DNA of 12,636 nt. Source: an uncultured Verrucomicrobiales bacterium. Its GTDB lineage: Bacteria; Verrucomicrobiota; Verrucomicrobiia; Verrucomicrobiales; Akkermansiaceae. The stretch is taken from assembly GCA_937916135.1 (NCBI GenBank), contig CALFTQ010000132.1, positions 1 through 12,636 of the forward strand. The letters are read 5' to 3'. This document shows, one piece after another, positions 1 to 11,000 of this stretch (position 1 is the stretch's first letter; each line of letters starts with the position of its first letter). The position numbers were made by a program, and so were the translations under genes. The notes beneath the pieces are model-generated. The model was not told the origin of the DNA, made no database searches, and was given only the letters and a program-made list of their open reading frames with translations.

Positions 1-2016
1 AAAGTAGCGTCTAAAGGCTTGTCAGCCATCACTCGCTATGTGACCGGCAGAGCCATGAGTAGAGGCCTGAAACCTGGTGCACTTACCCGGTGGGTCATCA
101 ACACCACACAGAAGAGCACAGGCCGCGCCCTGCTGTATGAAGGTGCGGTGAGTATGGTGGAGGAAGGCTTCATCGAGCCCCTGACACAAGGCCTGGCCAC
201 CATGGGAAGTGACGCGCTGCTGGATATGGTGGGGATTGACCACGGCCAGAGCCGCAGCATGAAAGAGGCCTTTGCTGAGATAACCGAGACCTGGCAAGAC
301 CCGACTCAGGTTGCAGCGCTTGCGATGTTTACAGCAGCATTGACCGGCGCATCATACCCGGGAATCAGAGCCAACGTCAAATGGTTCCAGGACAACCGCA
401 ACATGTGGGAAAGCCTGGGATTGAGGCCGGAAGTGGTGGACGAAATCATGGCCGACCCGAATCCGATGCAGCGAGGCCAGGAAGAAGTGGAAAAGGGCTG
501 GCGTGAGGACACCGAGGGAATGAGACAGCGCATGCTGGAGAAAGCCCGCCAGATGAAGAGAGCCGGAGAGGTGCTGGTACTGACCGGACAAGGCAGTCTG
601 GACCCCGAGCTTGCGCCTGATAGCTCACTTGCCAGGGCATATTCTGCTGTGTGGCAGGAGTACGAGCGAGAGGGACTGGTGCCCCATGTGGAAGCCGTAG
701 AGAACGGACAGTTCAAAATCACCGAGCAGCAGACGGACGGTACGACCATGGAGCTTGTACTGAATGCAGAGGACGCAGACGCCTACCTGCAAAGCGCCAT
801 CGACAAAGCAGATGCAAAGCGCGTAGCAGCCACCCAGGCACGACTTGGGGCTGACCAGGACGCAGAAATCATTGACCTGAGAGAAGAGATATCCAACGCC
901 GCATCGGTAATTGCCGGTACGGCAGCCTTGCGCCAGGTGGAACAGACCGGCGAGCAGCACGGATTGCAGATAGAAGACGTGACCGCCGGACTACCTGACG
1001 AAATAGCCACCCCCATACGCAACCAGGGATATGTGAGCCTGAAAGACGCGCAGAACATCAGCGAGTATGCCATGGGCGTCATCCAGGGACTGACCCAGGA
1101 GGGCATGAATGAAACTGACGCCCGCATGAGCAAGAACGAGGCCGCAGGTATGGTGCGCAGCTGGGGGTATTGGGCAGACTTTGCTCAGAACTTTGCGCAC
1201 CGAGAAGCCATGGCAGGCCTTGCACCCGGAGAGGGACGCTCCAGCATATCACGCACACGAGGAGAGTATAAGGTGCAGATTGACGGACGCGAGGTGTACG
1301 GTTCATCCCTGATGGGCGTGAAAGGAGCTGTGACGCACTACGGCGCCCTGGAGGACGTGACAGAATCGGTATTTGATATGATGGTGCAGAAGCGAGCCCA
1401 GGTAATACTGGAAAACCAGGCAGGCATACGTGAAGCCGCCGGAGAACAGCGAGAAAGCACCGCCCTGGAACGCCAGGAAGCCGAGAAGCAGGCCTGGCAG
1501 GAACTGGGGGACATAGCCAAGAAAGCCCGTGCAGCCATCCTTAAAGCCGACAGTAAGGCCGAGATAGAGGAAGTGGTGGACGGCGACCGCATGAGCATTA
1601 CAGAGGCCTTTAGTACCATGGCGCTCAGCAAGTTCATCACGAGCCCGGTACTGCCCACCTGGATGCAGAGCCTGGGAAAAGCCTTGCAGGCCAACGTGAG
1701 CGCAGGAGCAGCCATCAACACCGTGCGAAAGGCATACGCCGCAGCCATGCGTAAGGACGCAAAGGTGATGAGCCAGCTGGATAAAGTGCTGGAAGATATC
1801 GGGGTACAGGTGCGCGATGTGTTTGCAGAGGCACGCATTGAGCAGGCAGACATCATGGCCTGGAAACAAGCCAGAGCAGCCACCTATGCCGCCATGAACG
1901 GTGTGCATGGTGTGGGTGGTAATATGGTGACAGATGCCTTGCAGCAGACCCAGGAAGAGTATGATGGCATTGAACGCCAGGACAAGAAGCCGCCCGTACA
2001 GATGGAGAATCCGGTG
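1..2016 (+). other. N-terminal visible part of the giant protein: hydrophobic and helical, no enzyme motif recognised
   Basis: The first ~120 visible residues contain an acidic/amphipathic stretch (EEGFIEPLTQ near residue 50) followed by a small hydrophobic run (VAALAMFTAALTGA, about residues 98-111). This arrangement often lies in the middle of phage injected proteins, supporting the idea that more protein lies upstream of the window. Residues ~140-560 are rich in Glu, Gln, Ala and Arg and are probably mostly helical. Residues ~525-600 (EAFSTMALSKF, then PTWMQSLGKALQ) resemble the helical segment commonly placed before the ParB-like domain in polyvalent proteins; this is recalled by pattern, not by a search. 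I can assign no catalytic function here. Confidence 0.4.
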
Positions 2017-5000
2017 ACACCGAGCCAGCTGGAAAACATCGTGCGCCAAGGGATGACCAATGTGCCCAAGGTGACCGGGAGCATGGCCGGTGTGTTTGAG
2101 GACGACCAGGGCATCTACTGCCCGGCAGGCAAGTACTGGATGGGACTCATTGACAAGAACAAGCTCAAGGATGGTATCGCCCAGGTGAAAGTGGGTGATA
2201 AAGGCAAGCATGGCGTTATCCGTGGGCGTGAGCTGGTGGGCAAGTTCCAGGCATCGGCAGCACCGCTGTACGTATTCAAACGCAAGAACGGCGAGCTGAC
2301 CGTTATGTCAGGCCGCCACCGATTCGAGCTCATGATGCGCGATACAGACTGCAAGGCTCACCCCTGCTACGTATTCGAGGAGAGCGAGGAGTTTGACGAG
2401 CGCTGGGCACGTATGATGGACTACGAGAACAACATGCGCGATGACCAGGCCGACGAGCTGACCGCAGCCACCTACGTACGCGAGACCGGGTATGACGACA
2501 GCATCCTACGCGAAAAGGGATTGATGCGAAATGAAAGCCGCTCCAAGACCGGCGCATTTATCGGCAGACACGCATCAGAAGAGCTGTTTGTGCGCTTTAA
2601 GAACCGAGCCCTGGGAAAGAGCGCAGCCGAGAACGCCAAGAACGCCTACACCATCTGCCAGCTGACCTACACCATCAAGGATAAGAAGCGCATTGAGGAC
2701 ATCCAGACACGCTGTGCGATGCTGCTGGAACAGGGCAAGAGCTGGGAGTACATCGGTGCGGTGAGTCAGCTGCTGGCCAACAAGGAACGCGTGGTAGAGC
2801 GCCAGGGACTGCTCGACCTGGGTGCAGACTTTGAAGAGGACATGGAACGCATGGCGAAGTTCGTAGAGAAGAACTTGCAGCTGCTGAAAGAATCCATTGA
2901 CGTCATCAAACAGAGTAAGAAACTGAGCAAGGAGAAGAGAGCGCAGGCCGAACGCCTGGGTATCATCACAGCTACCTCAGCCGAGAATGAGGAAAGACTG
3001 GCAGACCTCAACGAGCTGAAAGCACAGTTTGAAGCCATCGGCAGTTTCCCGGAGCTGATAGCTCAGGCGCAGATGTGGGACGGTGTGACGCCACTTGACC
3101 CCGTGGGGCATTACCTTGCACGTAAGGAAGAAGAACAGCGCAGACGCGAAGAAGAGGGTGACATGGGCGCAGACGAGTATCTGGACGGTCAAATCCGCGA
3201 GATTGTGGATGATGGAACGCCTGACTTATTCAGCGCCGAGATGAAAGGAGTGTCACAGCCTGGGCACATTGAGAAAAACGTGACCATGGCCAGGAGCAAG
3301 GCCAGAGGTATTCTGCATAACCAGGAGAAGCCCAGCAGCTTTGCCATGACCAGCAAAGCCCTGAAACGCCTGGACGCCGACTATCTGGAGGCTGTGAAGA
3401 GTGGCGACATGGGCAAGGCAGCACGCATGGTACGCGAGTATGCCGCCCTGAAAGGCTACACCACCGATGAAGAGTGGCGCATGATGCACCGGGCACCTGG
3501 TCCGGACGGGTACAAGACAGCAGAGGAACGCGTGGAGGCGTGCGCCGGTATATCCGTGCTGGATATGGTCGATGGATTCACTTACCTACCCGATGACTAC
3601 TGGGAAAACGGCTGGATGTATTCTGACCTGGACGATGCAGCGCATCGGGAATCATTCCACAAGATGCGGGAGGCATTGCAGGCAGCAAAGGCCTGGAGAG
3701 CCGGTAAACGCAAGAGTGAACCGCTGGTACGCATGTACAGAGCCATGCCCAAGGACGTCAAAGGGGATAACTTCATCAACGGCGACTGGATAACGCCATC
3801 CCGCCTGTATGCGGTGATGCATGGGCAATCCAATGTGGACGGCGGCTACCGTATCGTGGAGCGTGCTGTGCCCGTGAGCCAGGTGTACTTCAACGGTGAC
3901 GATATCTGCGAGTGGGGATATGATGACGGGCACGAGAACGCCTATGCCAACACCCGCAACAACGTCAAACGCATTGACCCGGTGATATATGAGGAGGACG
4001 GCAGCGTGCGCCCCCTGAGCAAGCGCTTCAACCGCCGAGAAAGCCTGACGACTTATCTGGTGATAGGTAAGAATGCCAAGACATGGAAAGAGTACGCCAA
4101 AAAGGCATTCCGAGGGCGTGATGACGGCAAGAAACGCGCAGAGCTGCATGACTACGAGTGGAGATTGACGCAGCCCTGGCGTGAGATGGGCATTGAACAG
4201 CCCGAGAAGAAACTGGCCGAGAAGCTGGAGGCATTCATCAGCACCATCACCCAGGAAGAGAGGGATGAGATGGAAAGCATCATGACCATATCACGCCGCC
4301 GCCACATGTCACGCATGAGCCCGGTGTACAGTCTGAACGATGCCGAAGAGAAGCTGTTCACCGAGATTGTGAACAAGCACCGTGCAGCCGGTGGTGTGCT
4401 TCACCGAGCAGAAGCAGCCCTGGGTGTACATCTGCCAGACCACAGCTATGCTACATGGCTCAAACCGCAGGCATTAGGGTATGAGCTGATAGCGAGCAGC
4501 ATACTGAACCTGGAGGAGAATAAAACCCTGAGAGCCAATGCCAGCATACAGTACATCGGCAAGTTGGGGGACATATTCAATGCCCCTGAGCTGTTCGCTG
4601 CCTATCCACAGTTGAAGAACATACGCGTGGAGCGACACAAGGCATGGGAGTACAGCGGATTCTATTCGGAAGCAGAGAATCTCATCGCCCTGCATGCGAA
4701 TCTGGATGAGGCCGAAGTGCTGGAAGTATTGCTGCATGAGATACAGCATGCCGTTCAGGGCATTGAGGGATTTGCACGGGGTGGCAACCCGGAATCTGCC
4801 AGATGGGAAGTCTACAAGAACAAGAGGGACGCGGTACGAAAGCTGGAAAGAGCCAAGGAGACATTGAAGTTCCTGACCGCTTGCGATAAGGCAAAGGGAG
4901 TAGCCGAGCAGATGCTGCGCTACCGCACGATGAGTAGGGACGAGTTTCTAAAGCAGCCGGTGAACGGTTCCATGGTGCCTACACCGTGGGGTAATCTGCT

Positions 5001-8000
5001 GGACGGAGGCGCGAACCGTGAAGCCAACATTGACAAGCTGTGGACATCGGCTATGAAGCGCCTATACATGCAGCTGACGCAACTGACAGAGGAGCGAAAC
5101 ACGTATGATGGATATCTGCTGTTCATGATGCCACCGCTGCCCCGCCTGGAGGAGATTGTCATGGGTGAGGCCGAGGTGATGGAGCAGTACATCGAGCAGT
5201 TGAACCTGGTGCCAGATGCCCACATGCTGGTGGAATCCGGTGCTATCGAGAATCCGAATGTGGAGCTGCTGATGCAGCTGTATGAGAAGTGGGCAAACCT
5301 GGAACGCCTGAATGACCATGAGCTATACCGGCGCCTGGCAGGTGAACAGGAAAGCCGCAACGTGGAGATGCGCCGTATACTTACCCCGGAGCAACGAGAG
5401 GAGTACCCGTTCAATGATACGCTTGAGTACAAGGCTCAGGAATCCATCGTGACTTATAACGTCATCGGGCCGAATGCCGAGACCTGGAAGAAGTACGCAA
5501 AGAAAGCCTACAAGGGACGTGACGACAGGAAACTGCGAGCTGAGATTGATGCCAGCCAAGCGAAGCTGATTCCCTTTGAGAGCGCTGCCATCAATCTATA
5601 CCACAGGATGCTTGCAGGCGAATTGAACGAGGCGGAGATGCGACTCATCAGGGAATTTGACGCGCTGGGTAAGAAAATGGACGCCTGGTATGAACTGGCA
5701 GAGCAGGATGCGAGCGAAGAGGAACTGGCCGCTGTATTGACCACTGAGGACATCAATGCCTATGAGAGCAAGAAAGACAGGGTAAAACTCAGCATCATAT
5801 ACCGCCTGAAAAACGCCGGTGCCGTGGGGAATGATGCCGGTGGATATGGCAGCTGGAAATCCAATGACCGCCTGCTGCGAGCCCTGGCAGCCAGCCTGAT
5901 ATCAGGCAAGGTGAACGCCGATGTGGAATCTGAGCTGCGCGATATGAGCAAACGAGTGACGGCCTATGAGCTGGGCGATATCCTGGACTACCCGGAACTG
6001 TTTGAGGCATATCCGCGTCTACGCCGAGTGCATGTGGGATTCTCGGACTTGGGGGAAAACTTGAACGGACGCCAGCATGGCAACTGGATAGACCTGAATA
6101 CCAGGATGGAGACGGAGGAAGAAATGCTCAGTACCCTGCTGCATGAGGTGCAGCATGCCATCCAAGACATCGAGGGGTTCGCCCGTGGTGGTAACACACG
6201 GCACGTTTATACCCAGGTGAAGAACATGCTGGAGGCTACCAAGAGCAGTATGGAGAACGTGGCGGAGGAATTGAGATGGTTCTCAGCTGTGGATATCGCC
6301 AGAGACCTACTGAAAGAGGCCAGAATGCTACGCCGATATCCCAATGCTTGGAAGAGAAGCGGACGGAGATTCTATCATTCTCGATTGTCACATTCACCGG
6401 GTGAAATTCGTGAGGCCATCCTGCGCGATATCGCCATGCAGTATGAGAAGTTCCGCAAGGAAGATACCGCACGCACGCTACAGATGGACATGGAGGACTA
6501 TGTGCTGCCCGTGGTGCATTTCTTTGAGCTGGCCGGTATCGAGAAAGGCATTGAAGCGCTGGGGAAACTCAAGTCTCGCAAGCTGGCATTCCGTGGCGTA
6601 GCAGCGATAAAATCGAGGCACTATGATGTTCTATACAAACAGCATAGCATGGCAGCAAAGGTGATGGCTCAGTACGACATGGAGCCCTATGAGCTGTATC
6701 GCCGCCTGGCCGGAGAGATTGAAGCCCGCAACGTGCAGTCTCGCCTGGGTATGAGCCAGGCAGAAAGGGATTCATTACCGTTCAATCTGACCCTGGAACA
6801 CAAGGGCGAAGCCATCGTGACCTACAACGTCATCGGCAAGAAAGCCAAGACATGGAAGAACTATGTGGCAAAGGCGTTCAAAGGTCGTGACGATGGAGAA
6901 CCGCGTGCTGAGATTGATGCCAGCCAGGCGAAAATCAAGCAGTTCGAGTACGGTGACAGCGAAAAAGCGAACATCGGTGAGGTGTATGCCGCCATCATGG
7001 GATTCAAAGAAACTGTAACACTGCACCCGGTTCATCGGAAAGCCCTGGATATTCTGGAGGCATACGACCACGATGCACAGAGAATCAGCTCACAGGCAAG
7101 CCAGGACGAGCTGTTCATGATAGATGCGCTTGAGGGGCTGTGGAAAACGCTGGTGAGCCGCCTGGCACGTAGAGGCATTGATTATACGGGGTCTCGCTGG
7201 TATGCGATAGAGGATGGCCTGTACAGGGCATTTGTGCACCCTACCCGGGGCAATATCAAGAAGTTCATGGAGTATTGCACGTGCAAGGTATTCGCTGTAA
7301 ATAAGCTGGCAGACGTGCTGGATTATCCTGAGCTGTTTGAGGCGTATCCACGCCTGAAACGCATGCCTGTACGATGGTTCAAAGGGCAAGCAGACAAATC
7401 AGGTGCTGTGACGTATATGCCGGAGAATCCGCGCGAGCTAGGATACATCCGGGTGAACAGCAATCGCACCGAGGCTCAGACATTGAACACCCTGGTACAT
7501 GAGCTGCAACATGTCATCCAGCGTATTGAGGGATTCCCCATTGGTGGCACATCCGGCACCGTGCGACGGGTGTTGACCCACATGGGATATCAGGATGGCC
7601 TGGATAAGTACGACAACACAGAGCTGTACAGACGCTTGTCCGGTGAGGTGGAAGCCAGAGCTGCCGCCGAACGCCGTACGATGACAGCAGAAGAGCGAGA
7701 AGCCACGCCGTTCGCCGAGAGCATGGAATACCCCGGTGAGAGCTTTGTCGTAAAACGTGACGACTTCTACAATGCACTCAACGTGGCCGGAAGTTTCCAG
7801 ATGGAAAAGGCTACTATGGCAGGCTTGCACCTGCTGCAAACCCGCGCTGACGAGCAACAGGGCGAACTGCTTGCAAAGGAGTGGAAACGCCTTGCTGAAC
7901 AATGGGCAACCATGGGCGGTGACGAGGGATATCGCCTGGGCTCAGGCGCGAAGTTCCTGGGAGAGCTCAATGCACTCATATCCGCGACCCGGAACGTGCT

Positions 8001-11000
8001 GCCAGAGAAGTATGCCCGCATGGGACGATTCAACGGTCTGATGCGCTGGGCTGCTGTGTATGCCCAGATGATGCAGGACGGCAAAGTGCCCCGCCAGACC
8101 CTGCTGAAAGGTGCTATTTACCAGAAGTTCATCCAGGCCATGTCACGCCGGGATGAACAGAACAGGCTGAACGGCATGACTGATACCGAGGCAAAGGAAG
8201 CGCTGGCCGTGATTGCCGGTGAACGTCTGGATGCCGCCATGGATAAGGTGGTGACAGAGACCATCTACCGCCTGGAGTTATTCCTCAAAGACAGAGAGCG
8301 TGAACGCATTGACTGGATTGTACAGCGGGCATACCCCAAGCGAGAAGCCGGTCAGAAGTGGCCGAGAGGCAAGATGGATGCAGACAGCTATCGCCGCATG
8401 GAGAGAGCATACGAGTTGATGGACATGGAGGCAAATGACGTTGCCAAGCTCATCGAGGGGGTGAAGCATGACCTGGAGCAGTTGGAACCAGAGGATGAAA
8501 ATTATGCTGAGCAGGAAGAAGAGCTGGAGGATAAGCTGTTCCTGGCACATACCTTTGGCTGCTGGGCGAACATGGGCGTAGAACAGGCACGCAGAGCATG
8601 CGGGGCTATGGTGGAGATGGTGACGTCTGGCCGTACTTCTTGGAAGAGAAAATTGGATAAGGAGAGGAGAAGAGCGGATTATACCCGAATGATAATGGCA
8701 AATAACTTCACTACTCCACTATCTGAGATGCAGGCGACACGCCAGGAGAATGACAGCAAGGAGAAGTCTGACAATCTGACCAAAGTCAAAAAGTTCGGCA
8801 TGGGCTTCATGAGCTATAGCCAGCTGATGGTGGCACTCCGCAAGAAACTGGGTGCTGAGTTTGCTGACCGGCATCTTCGCCTTATTGCAGAGGCGCATGA
8901 AAAGACGCTGTGTTTCCAGAATGAGCTGCACACATGGCTGTATGATACGCTGCATGAAATCACCGGACTGGACAATGAGAAAGATATCGCCGCATGGGTG
9001 AACAGCAACAACCAGACGGAACATACCGGCATCTTCCTCAACATCCCGGTGCGTGAGACCATCAGTATCACCGCAGAGGATGCAAAGGTCTGGCTGGCAT
9101 TGACACCAGAGCAGCGTCAGGAACGCCGTGACAGGCTGATGGAGGAAGCCAAGAAGAATCAGGAGAAGCCGGTCATTCCCGGTGAGGATATCATCTACCG
9201 CTTGGAGGATATGGTGAAGCATAGTGAGGCAAAGGGGCGCACCCCTGAGCACTACAGCCTGGTCACAGAGTACTCATACAAGAGCGAAATTGTGGCAACA
9301 AAGGAGGCGATGATGTTTGCAATCCTGACGTTTGAGCAGCCTGATTATGCCCATCTTATGTTGGGGAACGGGCTGAGCATATCCACCTTGCAGCAGCTGC
9401 GCGAGTACGTAGGGAAAGACGTGCTGCGCTGGGGGTACGCGATGAGAAAGAAGCTATCAGAGCATGGAAAGCTACTGGCTGAAGTCTATGAGGCGTACAA
9501 CGGTGTGCCGTTCGCTCATCGTGAGAATTACTTCCGGGGCATGTTCGACATCTCCACGCTTAAAGACCGAGGCGATAATCCTGGTCAGAGTGATGCTAAT
9601 GGCGGCATCGGGTGCGGCAAGTACGGCATCCTCACCCCGCGTCAGTATCACAACCAGAAAATCAACTGGATGACATCAGCAACTACCGTATTCATCGGCA
9701 CGATGAAAGAGCAGAACAACTACATCTGCACCAGCCACATCACCCGGGAATGGAAAACGCTACTGAGCCATCCGCTGTTTGAAAAGCGGCTCAGGGCGGA
9801 ACTGGGGGATGCCGCGCTCACTCTCATCACCGGCTGGACGAAGATGCTGGACGGTGCTGCCCTGGCAGATATGCGAGTGAACGCCCTGATGAACCGCCTA
9901 TTCGGCAAGCTGTTGTCAGCATACGCTGTGTCCCGTCTGGCAGGTAACATCTATTCCATCGTGAAGCAGGTCAGCGCACTTCTGCACGGCTTGGTCGGTG
10001 GTCTGGTGCCCACCAAGGTCATCGAGAACGGCGAGGTGTGCAAGACGCTTACCTATCATCGCGTAGGATTCGGCGATTATCTCATCGCACTTTCCAAGGC
10101 AATGACCGGTGCGACTGAAATCACCCTAGAGGAGATACAGCAGGCGGCGTACATCCGCGGCAGAAAGAACGTGCGCGGGCGTAAGATTGAGCGGGCAACC
10201 ATGCTTACCCCGGATGAGAAAGTGCCTGGTAAGCTGGGACGCACAGCTGAACTGGTATCTGAGACTGCCATGGATGCCATCCATTATGTGGACGTGAAGA
10301 GCAACACCAGGGCATGCCTGGCACTTGCAGAGGTGGTCTATCAGAAAGCAAAGGCGGAGAACAAGGACGGCTTGGTACCCGATGAAGAGCTGCGACGCGT
10401 AGCGATTCAGACGGCAGGATTGATGGTTGACCGTGTGGCACAGCCCCGCTTGCGTACGCAGCAGAACTTCTGGACAGCCGGTGGTGGATGGGCTGGATGC
10501 CTGGGTAACTTCCTCACAATGTTCAAGTCTGAGACCCTGGCCAAGCTGGGTGAGTACATCGCCCTGGCCATGAACGGACAGTATGCCAGGTTGGGGGTGG
10601 CGGCATTCTCTTATGGCCTGCTCAACGCCCTCATTCTGGCACTGGTTGACTGGATGCGTGGGTATGGAGGTGATGATGAGGATGCAACGCAATGGTGGCT
10701 GACCCTGGGTACAAACATAGTGTTCAATGACTTGGGCAGCGTTCCGGTGTTCGGTACAGGCGTGGAGTGGGTAAAGCATAAGATTGCCGGTGGATATATG
10801 CCGCAGAGCAGTCCGATGGAGATGGTGGTGCCATACTCTGACCTGTGGAAGTACAGCAAGCAGGTGTATCGCAACGTGGAAAAGGGAGCCAGTTGGGATA
10901 AGCATTTGAACTCTCTGACCGGCCTGATGCGCACCCTTGGTGGGGCGTCTGGATGGGCTCAGAACAGCACGGTGGGCCCGTTGGCTTGTGCGTCCAGTCT

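Noticed and set aside
19..21. TTG at position 19 as the start of the giant gene
   Set aside because: The frame is open to the first base of the window, no ribosome binding site can be seen, and the first residues look like the interior of a longer protein.
1303..2211. 302-codon minus-strand open frame
   Set aside because: Antisense to the giant gene. Its His/Leu/Cys-rich translation is typical of a shadow frame in moderately GC-rich DNA, and no domain is recognised.
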